Below, piece after piece: positions 53,982 to 62,680 of a stretch of DNA of 64,000 nucleotides; positions within the stretch are counted from its first letter, which is position 1, and each line of letters starts with the position of its first letter. This DNA is from Bradyrhizobium manausense (lineage in GTDB: Bacteria; Pseudomonadota; Alphaproteobacteria; Rhizobiales; Xanthobacteraceae): positions 279,962 to 343,961 of the forward strand of contig NZ_JAFCKB010000007.1 of NCBI RefSeq assembly GCF_018130615.1. The letters run 5' to 3'. The position numbers and the translations under genes were made by a program. The notes below the pieces were generated by a model, which saw nothing but the letters and a program-made list of their open reading frames with translations, searched no databases and had not been told where the DNA came from.

Positions 53982-55364
53982 TCATCCCAGCGCCGGCATG
54001 CGCGGATATTCGCCGGGCGTGCCGGCGGGGGTGATCGGAATGCCGCCGTCGGCGTATTCGTTGAGCTTGTTGCGCAGCGTGCGGATCGAGATGCCCAGGA
54101 TGTTGGCGGCGTGGGTCCGGTTGCCGAGGCAGTGCTTCAGCGTCTCCAGGATCAAGTCGCGCTCGACGTCGGCGACGGTGCGTCCCACAAGAGCGCGCGT
54201 GACCTGCTCGGCGGCCATGGTGGCATGAGCCACGGCCGGTGCCGTCTTGGCGAGGTCGAGGCGGTCGCCATCGGGCGTCAGGATCGCATCGGGACCAATC
54301 TCGTCGCCCTGGGCCATCAGCACTGCGCGGTGCATCGTGTTCTCGAGCTCGCGGACGTTACCCTGCCAACGGTTGGTGGAGAGCACACGTTTGGCTTCGG
54401 CCGAAATGGGGCGCATCGGCACGCCGTTGGCCTCGGCATATTTCTTCACGAAATGCTGGGCGAGCTCCATGATGTCGGCGGGACGCTCGCGCAGCGGCGG
54501 GATTTTCAGGTTCACGACATTGAGACGGAACAGAAGGTCCTCGCGGAACGTGCCTTCACGGACGGCATCCGCCAGGTTGCGGTTCGAGGTCGCGATGATG
54601 CGGATGTCGACCGTGACCGGCTTGGTGCCGCCGACGCGGTCGATCACCCGCTCCTGGATGGCGCGGAGGAGCTTGGATTGCAGACGAACGTCCATCTCGG
54701 AGATTTCGTCCAGCAACAGCGTGCCGCCGGTCGCCTCCTCGAACTTGCCGATGCGGCGGGCGATCGCGCCGGTGAAGGCGCCCTTCTCGTGACCGAACAG
54801 CTCGGACTCCAGGAGATGCTCGGGGATCGCGGCGCAGTTGATCGAGATGAACGGGCGCTTGGCACGGGCCGAGCGGGTGTGGACGTAGCGGGCCAGCACT
54901 TCCTTGCCCGTGCCGGATTCGCCGGTGATCATCACCGAGGCATCGGAGCCCGCGATCTGCTGGGCGAGCTTGATGACGCGCGCCATGGCTTCGTCGCGAT
55001 AGACCAGCTCGCGGGAATCGTTGGCGACGGCGGCCAGCACCGCGGCGATCAGCTCCGGATCCGGCGGCAGCGGGATATATTCCTTGGCGCCGGCATGGAT
55101 CGCGGCGACCGCGGCGCGGGCGTCGTTGGTGATGCCGCAGGCGACGATAGGAGCGTGGATGTGCTCGGCCTCGAGCCGCATCACGAGGTCGCGGATGTCG
55201 AGGGCGACGTCGACCAGCAACAGGTCGGCGCCCTTGCCGCCGCGCAGAACGCGCATCGCCTGCTCGTGATCCTCGGCATGGGTCACGGTCGCGCCGTTGT
55301 CCATCGCGATCTTGGTGGCGGTGGTGAGCTGGCCCTTCAATGTGCCAACGATGAGAAGCCGCAT
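53982..55364 (-). CDS. flbD: FlbD, sigma-54-dependent flagellar regulator
   Basis: A 460-residue NtrC-type activator, last of the fliF operon. Order: degenerate receiver (~1-115), AAA+ sigma-54 interaction domain (~130-365) with GESGTGKEVLARYVH (Walker A), ELFGHEKGAFTGA (the GAFTGA loop contacts sigma-54), TLLLDEISEMD (Walker B), and a Fis-type HTH (NRTHAANILGISIRTLRNKL). The receiver lacks the acidic pair at its start (LLIVGTLKGQ) and the conserved lysine, while an aspartate at ~52 remains. Caulobacter FlbD is likewise atypical and is controlled through FliX rather than a kinase. It is expected to activate late flagellar genes such as fliK-flgD. Confidence 0.94.
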   Translation of the reverse strand: MRLLIVGTLKGQLTTATKIAMDNGATVTHAEDHEQAMRVLRGGKGADLLLVDVALDIRDLVMRLEAEHIHAPIVACGITNDARAAVAAIHAGAKEYIPLPPDPELIAAVLAAVANDSRELVYRDEAMARVIKLAQQIAGSDASVMITGESGTGKEVLARYVHTRSARAKRPFISINCAAIPEHLLESELFGHEKGAFTGAIARRIGKFEEATGGTLLLDEISEMDVRLQSKLLRAIQERVIDRVGGTKPVTVDIRIIATSNRNLADAVREGTFREDLLFRLNVVNLKIPPLRERPADIMELAQHFVKKYAEANGVPMRPISAEAKRVLSTNRWQGNVRELENTMHRAVLMAQGDEIGPDAILTPDGDRLDLAKTAPAVAHATMAAEQVTRALVGRTVADVERDLILETLKHCLGNRTHAANILGISIRTLRNKLNEYADGGIPITPAGTPGEYPRMPALG

Positions 55365-55418
55365 GTCAGTCTCCTGTCCGTCTGTTCGCGCTGCCGCGCG
55401 TCATTCTTTCTGCGTGCG

Positions 55419-55769
55419 TTAGCCGCGTTCCGTCCTGATGATTTCCGTCATGGTCACGCCGAGCTTGTCCTCGACCAGCACCACCTCGCCGCGGGCGACG
55501 AGCTTGTTGTTGACGTAGATGTCGATCGCTTCGCCGACGCGGCGGTCGAGCTCGAGCACGGTGCCGGGCCCGAGCTTCAACAGCTCGCCGACGTCCATCT
55601 TGGAGCGGCCGAGCACCGCCGAAACCTGCACCGGCACGTCGAAGACGGCTTCGAGGTCGGCGGCGACGCGCGCTGCATATTCGTCCTCGTTGTAGCCGAC
55701 ATCGGTGCCGCCAGGCGGCAGCGGGCCGTTGAGGTCGGGCAGCGGGACCTGTCCATCGGTGTCGCTCAT
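55419..55769 (-). CDS. fliN: Flagellar motor switch protein FliN
   Basis: A 116-residue C-ring component. The FliN/SpoA domain is intact: VFDVPVQVSAVLGRSKMDVG, ELLKLGPGTVLELDRRVGEA, DIYVNNKLVARGEVVLVEDK and LGVTMTEII. The N-terminal ~35 residues are acidic and proline-rich, typical of alphaproteobacterial FliN. It is 3 bases downstream of the fliH gene in the operon. Confidence 0.94.
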   Translation of the reverse strand: MSDTDGQVPLPDLNGPLPPGGTDVGYNEDEYAARVAADLEAVFDVPVQVSAVLGRSKMDVGELLKLGPGTVLELDRRVGEAIDIYVNNKLVARGEVVLVEDKLGVTMTEIIRTERG

Positions 55770-55772
55770 GGC

Positions 55773-56393
55773 TTAATTCCCCTTGCGGGACGCGATATAG
55801 CGTCCGACCATGTCGTCGATCTTGGCCGCGATGGCGCTACGCTCCAGCACGACGCCGCCATCGGCCCATTCGATCCGGCAGTCGCCGGTGGCAATTTCGG
55901 GCTCGGCCAGGATCACCAGCCGACCTTCGAAACCGCTCTGCTTGGCGAGCCGCTCGATCTTCTCGCGTGCGCTGTCATAGAGGGCGTCGTTGATGCGGAC
56001 CACGAGGTGCGGCGTCGCGACCAGATGCGAGAAGCAGTCCTTGACCAGCGCCATGATCTCGCCGAGCGGCTCGGCGGCGATCAGGTCGGCGCATAGCTTA
56101 CGGGCCACGGCAACCGCGACGTCGACCGCCTCGGTCTCCATCTTGCTCTCGATGTTGCCGATCCCTGCGGCAATGCCCCGGATTGCGATGTTGATCTCTT
56201 CCATGGCGAGAGCCACCCGGCGGTCGCTCTCGGCCTTGGCTTCACGCTGGCCCGCGGCAAAGCCGTCCTGATAGGCGCGCGCCTCAGCTTCCGCGACCTT
56301 CTGCGCGATCTCGGCTGCAGTCGCGGCCTTCTCGCGCGTCCGGTCGGGGGCGGCGAAGTCGGTATCGAACAGGAATTTGGCGGGAGCGCCCAT
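55773..56393 (-). CDS. fliH: Flagellar assembly protein FliH (FlbE)
   Basis: A 206-residue protein in the position of FlbE/FliH of Caulobacter (between fliG and fliN). It has the YQDGFAAGQREAKAESDRRV segment and long helices (~20-90) followed by a FliH-like C-terminal domain (DAVAVARKLCADLIAAEPLG in part, and LVVRINDALYDSAREKIERL, IATGDCRIEWADGG). It regulates the FliI export ATPase. The ATG overlaps the fliG stop. Confidence 0.85.
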   Translation of the reverse strand: MGAPAKFLFDTDFAAPDRTREKAATAAEIAQKVAEAEARAYQDGFAAGQREAKAESDRRVALAMEEINIAIRGIAAGIGNIESKMETEAVDVAVAVARKLCADLIAAEPLGEIMALVKDCFSHLVATPHLVVRINDALYDSAREKIERLAKQSGFEGRLVILAEPEIATGDCRIEWADGGVVLERSAIAAKIDDMVGRYIASRKGN

Positions 56394-57484
56394 CAGTACA
56401 CCAGCTCGTCGTCAGCGCGGTTCTTGGTCAGCATGATCTCGCCCTTGGCCGCGAGGTCCTTGGCGAGGTTGACCAGCAGGGCCTGGGCCTCGTCGACGTC
56501 GCGCAGGCGCACCGGGCCCATTGCCGCCATGTCGTCCTGCAGCATCTTGGCCGCGCGCGAGGACATGTTGCCGAAGAAGAAGTTGCGGACGTCCTCGTTG
56601 GCGCTCTTCAGGGCGACGCCGAGCTTGTCCTTGTCGACGTTGCGCATCAGGGTCTGGGCCGAGCCGGAATCGAGCTTCACGAGGTCGTCGAAGGTGAACA
56701 TCAGCGCCTTGATGCGTTCGGCCGATTCCCGGTTTTCCTCTTCGAGAGAGGTGATGAAGCGGGTTTCGGTCTGGCGGTCGAAATTGTTGAAGATTTCCGC
56801 CATCACCTCGTGGGCGTCGCGGCGGCGGGTCTGCGATAGGTTCGACATGAATTCGGTGCGCAGCGTCTTCTCCACGCTCTCGATCACCTCCTTCTGCACC
56901 GCTTCCATTTTCAGCATGCGGTTGACGACGTCGAGCGCGAGGTCCTCGGGGAAGATGCCGAGCACGCGTGCGGCATGCTCCGGCTTCAGCTTCGACAGCA
57001 CCACCGCGATGGTCTGCGGGTATTCGTTCTTGAGGTAGTTGGCGAGCACCTCTTCCTGCACGTTGGAGAGCTTTTCCCACATGTTGCGGCCTGCCGGGCC
57101 GCGGATCTCGTCCATGATGCCGTTGACGCGCTCGGGCGCCAGATATTGCTGGAGCAGCCGCTCGGTGGCGTCGAAATTGCCCATCAGCGCGCCGGAGGCC
57201 GACATGCGGGAGACGAATTCGAGCAGCATGTCCTCGACCGTGTCGACCTCGACGGTGCCGAGCGTCGACATTTCCAGCGAGAGCTGGCGCACCTCGTCGT
57301 CATCGAGCAGCGACCAGATCTTGCCGCCATATTGCTCGCCGAGCGCCAGCATCAGGATTGCGGCGCGCTTCGGGCCGGCCACCGCTTCGATCTTGGCGCC
57401 CGTCCGGTTGCCGGCGCGCTGGCCGAGCGTAGAGATCACGCTGGTGATGTCGTTCGAGTTGGCGTTTTGCAGGGAAGCGGCCAT
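56393..57484 (-). CDS. fliG: Flagellar motor switch protein FliG
   Basis: A 363-residue rotor protein. The N-terminal part begins with a longer than usual lead (about 35 residues), then [20 protein letters not shown] and [20 protein letters not shown]. The [10 protein letters not shown]-like motif is [20 protein letters not shown]. The C-terminal torque-generating helix carries charged residues ([40 protein letters not shown]). It lies between fliF and fliH. Confidence 0.96.
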   Translation of the reverse strand: MAASLQNANSNDITSVISTLGQRAGNRTGAKIEAVAGPKRAAILMLALGEQYGGKIWSLLDDDEVRQLSLEMSTLGTVEVDTVEDMLLEFVSRMSASGALMGNFDATERLLQQYLAPERVNGIMDEIRGPAGRNMWEKLSNVQEEVLANYLKNEYPQTIAVVLSKLKPEHAARVLGIFPEDLALDVVNRMLKMEAVQKEVIESVEKTLRTEFMSNLSQTRRRDAHEVMAEIFNNFDRQTETRFITSLEEENRESAERIKALMFTFDDLVKLDSGSAQTLMRNVDKDKLGVALKSANEDVRNFFFGNMSSRAAKMLQDDMAAMGPVRLRDVDEAQALLVNLAKDLAAKGEIMLTKNRADDELVY

Positions 57485-57498
57485 GTCAGTTCACTCGA

Positions 57499-59112
57499 TC
57501 ATTTCGCGGGTTCGGTCAGCCATTGACGAATGATGGCAACGGTTTCGTTGGGATTGCGTTCGGCGAGCTCGCCGACGCGATGAACGGACTGGGCGTGGAC
57601 CTGGCCCTGGATGGTGGCGACATCGATCGCGCTCGCGGTGCCGCTCGGCAGGAGCGGCTGGCCGCTGGCCGGTGCGGCCTCGTCCGAGGCCGCGGGGCCG
57701 GCGAGCACGCCGGAGATGGCGGCGGCGACTTCGTCGGAGGCGAGGATGCGCTTGACCAGCGGGCGGATCACCATGAACAGCACGACCAGGCCGAGCAGCA
57801 TCATCACGCCGAGCTCGACGAAGTACATGACGTCGTCCTTGGTGAACTGCAGCATGCCGAGGAAGCCGGAGGGCTCGGTGATCGGGGCGGTGGAGGGGGC
57901 GTCGGCGAAGCGCAGATTGACGACCTCGACCTGGTCGCCGCGCTTCTGGTCGAAGCCGATCGCCGAGCGCACCAGGGTGGCGATGCGGTCGAGCTGCTCC
58001 TTGGTGCGGTCGGTGTAGGTGAGCTCGCCCTTGTCATTCTTGGTGTAGATGCCGTCGACCAGCACCGCGACCGAGATGCGGTTGACCCGGCCGGCCTCGG
58101 TCACCTCGGTCTTGGTGGTGCGGGAGATCTCGTAATTGTTGGTTTCCTCGGACTTCTTGCTCTGGTCCTTCGCCGGCACGCCGCTGTTCTGCTGGTTGCC
58201 GGGGAGCTCGTTGTTGACCGTGACCTGGCCATTGTTGTCGGCGGTCATGCTCTGCTCTTCGCGGGTCTGGCTCGAGCGCAGCACGCGGCCTTCGGGGTCG
58301 AACTTGTCCGAGGTCTGGGTGATCTTGTTGAAGTCGAAATCGGCGGAGAGCTGAACGCGGGCGCGGCCCGAGCCGACCACGGAGGAGACGATGTCCTCGA
58401 CCTGCTTGCGCATCCGCTTCTCGAAGGCGGTGCGGCGCTCGTCGCCGAGGGCCTGCTCCGGATCGGTTGCGGCGCCGTCGGCGAGCAGCTGGCCGGCCTC
58501 GTCCACGATCGAGACCCGCTGAGGCTTCAATCCGTTGACGGCGGAGGCGACGAGGTGGCGGATGGCGCGGATCTGCTGGGCTTCGAGCGAGCCGCGGACC
58601 CGTACCACGATCGAGGCCGACGGCTCCGGCGCCTCGCGTGCAAACAGCGGGCGCTCGGGCAGCACCAGATGGACGCGGGCGGCCTGGATCCGGTCGATGG
58701 CGCGGATGGTGCGGGCCAGCTCGCCCTCCAGCGCGCGCAAGTGATTGATGTTCTGGACGAAAGAGGTGGTGCCAAGTGCATCCGACTTGTCGAAGACTTC
58801 GTAGCCGACGCCGCCGCCCTTGGGCAGGCCGCCCTCGGCAAGCTTCATCCGCAGACGGGTGACCTTGTCCTTGGGCACCATGATGATGGTGCCCTCGTTG
58901 CGCAGCTCGAACTGGATGCCCTGGCGTTCCAGGTCCTTGATAATGCTGGAGGAATCTTCGACCGACAGATCGGTGAAGAGCGTCGTCATCTGCGGCGTGG
59001 TGACCCGCATGATGACAAACGCGAAGAAGCCGATGAGCGCGGCGGTGACCGCAATCATCGCCCCGAAGCGGGCGGCGCCGATACCTTTTAAAAAGTCCGC
59101 AAGACCTTGCAA
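57499..59112 (-). CDS. fliF: Flagellar MS-ring protein FliF
   Basis: A 537-residue membrane protein. First helix FGAMIAVTAALIGFFAFVIM, YscJ/FliF ring domains (TTLFTDLSVEDSSSIIKDLE, IQAARVHLVLPERPLFAREA, ASIVVRVRGSLEAQQIRAIR), a serine/asparagine/glutamine-rich linker near ~300, a second helix (VMYFVELGVMMLLGLVVLFM) and a cytoplasmic C-terminus that binds FliG. First gene of the operon; a CtrA-like motif lies 78-95 bases upstream. Confidence 0.96.
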   Translation of the reverse strand: MQGLADFLKGIGAARFGAMIAVTAALIGFFAFVIMRVTTPQMTTLFTDLSVEDSSSIIKDLERQGIQFELRNEGTIIMVPKDKVTRLRMKLAEGGLPKGGGVGYEVFDKSDALGTTSFVQNINHLRALEGELARTIRAIDRIQAARVHLVLPERPLFAREAPEPSASIVVRVRGSLEAQQIRAIRHLVASAVNGLKPQRVSIVDEAGQLLADGAATDPEQALGDERRTAFEKRMRKQVEDIVSSVVGSGRARVQLSADFDFNKITQTSDKFDPEGRVLRSSQTREEQSMTADNNGQVTVNNELPGNQQNSGVPAKDQSKKSEETNNYEISRTTKTEVTEAGRVNRISVAVLVDGIYTKNDKGELTYTDRTKEQLDRIATLVRSAIGFDQKRGDQVEVVNLRFADAPSTAPITEPSGFLGMLQFTKDDVMYFVELGVMMLLGLVVLFMVIRPLVKRILASDEVAAAISGVLAGPAASDEAAPASGQPLLPSGTASAIDVATIQGQVHAQSVHRVGELAERNPNETVAIIRQWLTEPAK

Positions 59113-59189
59113 GCAACCGCCCCGACAGATTCGACCCGCATTCCAAGAGCGGCCGAGTGGGCAATTATTGCCTAGGTGATGGTTTCGAT

Positions 59190-59207
59190 ATGGTTAACGA
59201 AGGTTAA
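59190..59207 (-). promoter_or_regulatory. CtrA-like binding motif upstream of fliF
   Basis: On the fliF strand: TTAACCTTCGTTAACCAT. It has two TTAACC half-sites 10 bases apart, the second completing TTAACCAT. The CtrA consensus is TTAA-N7-TTAA; here the spacer is N6, so the match is near but not exact. It lies between sciP and fliF. Confidence 0.45.
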
Positions 59208-59236
59208 GAGCTGGGACAAAAGTAGCGACATGAAAA

Positions 59237-59265
59237 AAATCGGCCTCGCAAGGCGAGGCCGATTT
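59237..59265 (-). terminator. Terminator after sciP
   Basis: Perfect stem AAAATCGGCCTCG / CGAGGCCGATTTT with a 5-base loop and an A-run on the plus strand, giving a U-run after it on the sciP strand. It lies 30 bases beyond the sciP stop and before the fliF promoter. Confidence 0.78.
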
Positions 59266-59294
59266 TCGTCAAAAGCAGCAGATTTCCGGATTGC

Positions 59295-59570
59295 TTACTG
59301 GCGATATTGCTGGATGCGGGTGGTGCGAAGACCCGCCAGACCATGCTGGTCGATGGAAAACTGCCAGGAGAGGAATTCGTCGACCGTCAGGGTATAACGG
59401 CTGCAGGCCTCCTCAAGCGAGAGAAGCCCACCACGAACTGCGGCGACGACTTCGGCCTTGCGGCGGATGACCCAGCGTTTGGTGCCGGGTGCGGGCAGAT
59501 CTGCAATCGTCAGCGGACTGCCGTCCGGCCCGATGACGTATTTTACCCTCGGGCGATGGGGTTCTGTCAT
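59295..59570 (-). CDS. sciP: SciP/DUF1153 regulator (CtrA inhibitor family)
   Basis: A 91-residue DNA-binding protein of the DUF1153 family. The conserved core is RPRVKYVIGPDGSPLTIADL, PAPGTKRWVIRRKAEVVAAV, RGGLLSLEEACSRYTLTVDE and FLSWQFSIDQHGLAGLRTTR, almost identical in layout to Caulobacter SciP. SciP binds CtrA and DNA and keeps CtrA-dependent promoters off in early G1. It has its own strong terminator and lies just upstream of the fliF operon on the same strand. The start is set at MTEPHRPRV; a TTG seven codons earlier is unlikely. Confidence 0.93.
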   Translation of the reverse strand: MTEPHRPRVKYVIGPDGSPLTIADLPAPGTKRWVIRRKAEVVAAVRGGLLSLEEACSRYTLTVDEFLSWQFSIDQHGLAGLRTTRIQQYRQ

Positions 59571-59792
59571 GGCGTACTCACAAACTCTCAACCACTGAAC
59601 TCACGCCGTAACCCTACGCGTGCCGGCTTAAAAATCCGCTAAGCCTAAGGCTTCAATACAATTCTCGTTGAATCCTGCTGGAACGAAACCGCCCGGCGGG
59701 CTGAAAGGGTGATTTCAGCCGGCCGAGCGGGGTCTTCGTAAATGCTTTACTAACGAATGAGGCCTGCGCGCGATGCTTGCCGAGGCCCAAAC

Positions 59793-59934
59793 TGTCGTCC
59801 CGGCAAAGGCCCGGACCCATACCGCGTGATCTATCGATGACACGCAACTGGCAGTACCAAGATAGACTTCCTAACCACGGGCCTTCGCTAAACTTCTCTT
59901 TGTGGTTATGGATCCCGGCGTTCGCCGGGATGAC
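59793..59934. repeat. Interspersed repeat, family D
   Basis: TGTCGTCCCGGCAAAGGCCC ... GGACCCATACCGCGTGATCT and ends GGCGTTCGCCGGGATGAC. Second copy of the element at 42921-43061. It sits in the 392-base gap between sciP and flgD; the rest of that gap shows no gene. Confidence 0.75.
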
Positions 59935-59962
59935 ACCGCGTGTGTGGCGGGCGCGTGCGCCC

Positions 59963-60676
59963 TCAATTGCTGCTGGTCGCGACGATGCTCTTCACCTGGC
60001 TCAGCGTGTAGCTGCTGCCGTCGATGGTGAGCAGCGGCGGCGACTGGGTCAGGTCGACGGACGACACCGTGCCCTGCACCTGCGCGGCGACGCCGACGCT
60101 GTTGCCTGAGGCGTCTTTGCCCGTCGCCGTGATCGTGTACTTGCCGTCAGGCCATTGCGTGCCGTCATTGCCCTGGCCGTTCCAGGTGAAGGGAATGTCG
60201 CTGCCGGCGCCGGCGGTATATTGGCCGCTGAAGACGGTCTGGCCGGTGGAATTGGCGATGGAGATGTTGACCGTGGCGCTGGAGGGCACGTTGAGGTGCC
60301 AGGTCGCCGAAGACTGCGACATCGTTGCGGTGGCGCCGTCGACCACGGCGGTCTTGCCGACGAAGCCCAGCGCCTGGGTCGCCTGCGTGGTCTGCTGCAG
60401 GGTGACGAGCTGAGACAGCGAGTCGTTGGTCTTGAGCTGCTGCTCGACGCCGGCGAACTGCACCAGCTGCTGGGTGAACTGGTTGGTGTCGAGCGGATCG
60501 AGCGGGTTCTGGTTCTGCAGCTGCGTGGTCAGCAGCGTCAGGAAGGTCTGGAAGTTGCCAGCCAGCGTCGATCCCGTGGTCGAGCTCAGCGAGTTCGACG
60601 AGGAGGACGACGACGATGACGTCGGGGTCGTGCCGGAAACGACGGACGGGGCGGTGGCGGCATTCGTGGTGGTCAT
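59963..60676 (-). CDS. flgD: Flagellar hook-capping protein FlgD
   Basis: A 237-residue hook-assembly cap. The N-terminus holds a serine-rich stretch (TPTSSSSSSSSNSLSS), then the conserved motif FQTFLTLLTTQLQNQNPLDP, then DTNQFTQQLVQFAGVEQQLK, followed by Ig-like beta domains (FTWNGQGNDGTQWPDGKYTI, LTIDGSSYTLSQV). It lies 13 bases downstream of fliK, probably in its operon. The start at MTTTNA fits FlgD length. Confidence 0.94.
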   Translation of the reverse strand: MTTTNAATAPSVVSGTTPTSSSSSSSSNSLSSTTGSTLAGNFQTFLTLLTTQLQNQNPLDPLDTNQFTQQLVQFAGVEQQLKTNDSLSQLVTLQQTTQATQALGFVGKTAVVDGATATMSQSSATWHLNVPSSATVNISIANSTGQTVFSGQYTAGAGSDIPFTWNGQGNDGTQWPDGKYTITATGKDASGNSVGVAAQVQGTVSSVDLTQSPPLLTIDGSSYTLSQVKSIVATSSN

Positions 60677-60689
60677 TAGCGAATACTCC

Positions 60690-62354
60690 TCACACTCTGA
60701 TATCGACGCCGCTGCTCGCTCCGAGCATGCGGCCATAGCTGCGGCTCACGGGTGCCGCCGCGGCTGAATCGTCTTCGCTGATGATCAGCCGGCGGGAATT
60801 GCCGGAATTGTCGTTGTTCTGGCCGGAGTTCTGTCCCGACGAATTCTGGTCGCGCAGGCTGAAGGAGAGCCCGTTGCTGCCGGTCTTGAGGCCGGCATCG
60901 TCGAGCGCGCGCTGCAACTGCGGCGCATCCTGCCGCAGCATCTGCAGCGTCTCCGGCTTCTCGACGGTGACATGCGAGGTGACCTGGCCGTTGCGGTCGA
61001 CATTGATGCGGACGTCGATACGGCCAAGATCGACCGGATCGAGGCTGATGTCGAAGCGAGTCTTGCCGGCGCGCGCGGCGGCCGCGATCTCGACCGGAAT
61101 GCCGCTGATCGGCATCGCCGTCGATGTTGCCGCGGTCGCGGTGAGCGTCGCGGTGGAGGCGGTGGCTGTCGAGGTCGTGTTGGTCAGCGGCGCCTGCACG
61201 GCGTTGGCGGCTTGCGTGCTGGTGTCGGTTGCCGTGCTAGGCGCGACTTGCGTATCGGCATGAGCGTGCGTCGCGGGTGCGGCTGGCGTGGCATCGGCGG
61301 TACGATTAGCAGCATCAGCCTTTGCATCGGCAGCAGTTGCATCAGTCTGCGGCTTTGCAGCTTGCGGATGCGCGGCCGCGTTGGCGCCGGGGGTCGTCGC
61401 GATCGCGGGATTTTGCGCGGTGGCAGCAGCCTGCGCGGTTTTGCCCGCGTCTTGCCCGATATTGGAGACGTCGCTGTCGCCTTGCGCGGTCGCGACGGCC
61501 CTGAATGAGGTTTTCGGCGTGCCTTGGTCGACTGCGGTGAGCTGCGCGGCGTTCGCCGTGGCATCGGTTGCGGCCGTGTCGGTTGTTGCGTTTGCCGCAT
61601 CGGCGAGCGCGGCCTTCGCATCGGTGGTCTTGGCGTCGCCGCTCTTGACGGTCTTGCCGGTCGCGTCCGCCTTGGTGGCCGTGATCTGTGCCGCGGTGGA
61701 GGCGCTCGCGGCGATGCCGGCGGCTGCGATCGTCAGCGGCGAGGAAGCGGTGCCTGTGGCCTGGCTGGCCGCCGCATTCGGGTCGACCGGCACCGCGGGC
61801 GCGGCCACGGGAACGGCGGTTGGATCGGGTGTCGCCGCCGGCGTCGCTGCGGCCTGTGCGGCGGCCGAGGCGTCGACCGCGGCGGCGAGGCCGTTGGTGC
61901 CGTCGGTCTTGTCGCTCTTCGTGCTGTCGGACTTGTCGTCCGACTTGGCGGCGGAGGCGTCAGCCTTGTTCTTGTCCTTGGATTTCCCGGGGGCCTTGGT
62001 CGGATCGGCCGGCGTGTCGGTGCCGGCTGTCGCCGCAGAATCCGTGCTGTCGCTCGCCTTGCTCTGCGAGGAGGAGTCGGTCGCGGCGGTATCGCGCGTG
62101 CTCTTGTCCGACGTGGAGGAGGACGACGAGGACGATGAATCGCTCCGACGCGGCGGCGCCGGGTCTTGGGCGGAGGACGGAGCGTTGTTGCTGATGGCCT
62201 GGGTGTTGCTGTCGACCAGCGCGCCGAAGGAGTCGCTCGGCGTGGTGTCCCTGGTGCTCTGGGAGCGGGCAGGCTTTTGCTGCGCGCTCGACACTTGCGC
62301 GCTTGCCGCTACGTCTGACGTGACACCAACCACAGGCGTACCCCTTGAAAACAT
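60690..62354 (-). CDS. fliK: Flagellar hook-length control protein FliK
   Basis: A 554-residue exported ruler/switch protein. The first ~430 residues are low-complexity, rich in A, T, S and D (for example SSSSSSSSTSDKSTRDTAAT). The C-terminal FliK domain is clear: KTRFDISLDPVDLGRIDVRI, NVDRNGQVTSHVTVEKPETL and QMLRQDAPQLQRALDDAGLK. A near-consensus sigma-54 promoter is just upstream and predicts a transcript start only about 7 bases before this ATG. A GTG at 62333 with AGGGG seven bases before it gives a more usual 28-base leader, so the true start may be there. Confidence 0.9.
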   Translation of the reverse strand: MFSRGTPVVGVTSDVAASAQVSSAQQKPARSQSTRDTTPSDSFGALVDSNTQAISNNAPSSAQDPAPPRRSDSSSSSSSSTSDKSTRDTAATDSSSQSKASDSTDSAATAGTDTPADPTKAPGKSKDKNKADASAAKSDDKSDSTKSDKTDGTNGLAAAVDASAAAQAAATPAATPDPTAVPVAAPAVPVDPNAAASQATGTASSPLTIAAAGIAASASTAAQITATKADATGKTVKSGDAKTTDAKAALADAANATTDTAATDATANAAQLTAVDQGTPKTSFRAVATAQGDSDVSNIGQDAGKTAQAAATAQNPAIATTPGANAAAHPQAAKPQTDATAADAKADAANRTADATPAAPATHAHADTQVAPSTATDTSTQAANAVQAPLTNTTSTATASTATLTATAATSTAMPISGIPVEIAAAARAGKTRFDISLDPVDLGRIDVRINVDRNGQVTSHVTVEKPETLQMLRQDAPQLQRALDDAGLKTGSNGLSFSLRDQNSSGQNSGQNNDNSGNSRRLIISEDDSAAAAPVSRSYGRMLGASSGVDIRV

Positions 62355-62371
62355 CTTCGGATCAGGAGGTT

Positions 62372-62388
62372 AGCAAGGAGCGGGCCAG
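62372..62388 (-). promoter_or_regulatory. Sigma-54 promoter upstream of fliK-flgD
   Basis: On the fliK strand: CTGGCCCGCTCCTTGCT. It matches YTGGCACG-N4-TTGCW with one change (A to C), with correct spacing between GG at -24 and GC at -12. Its predicted start of transcription is near 62361. Confidence 0.7.
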
Positions 62389-62680
62389 TCCTTCTTTGGG
62401 GCGTTTTATATAGTAAAATCAAATGCTTGAAGAATTGAGGCTGCCCCGGTCGGCACCCCGCCGGCCCCGCCATTTCTGCCGCCCCGGCAAGAATTGCCCT
62501 AAGCGTGTGGCGGGCGTGATTGCTTCACTGGAATGCCACCTATATTAAAGGCTGCTCTCAGCCGCTTTCGACCGGGCCAGCCAGTGCCTTTCGGGAACCG
62601 AAATTCCCGGGGACTCCTGGTGGAACGGTCTAGAGCATCAGGAATCGCGGGAAACGCCGCCGTCACGTCAGCTTAGGCCC
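62389..62680. other. Region between the fliK promoter and mnmA
   Basis: No gene. An AT-rich stretch (about 62405-62440) stands out in the GC-rich surroundings. A possible mnmA promoter is TTGCTT at 62520 with TATATT at 62541 (15-base spacing, shorter than usual). Confidence 0.35.

Noticed and set aside
54111-56096. 661-codon plus-strand frame opposite flbD-fliN-fliH
   Set aside because: It spans three real genes antisense and resembles no protein; a GC-driven shadow.
57523-59091. 522-codon plus-strand frame opposite fliF
   Set aside because: fliF is clearly coding on the minus strand; this product is low-complexity.
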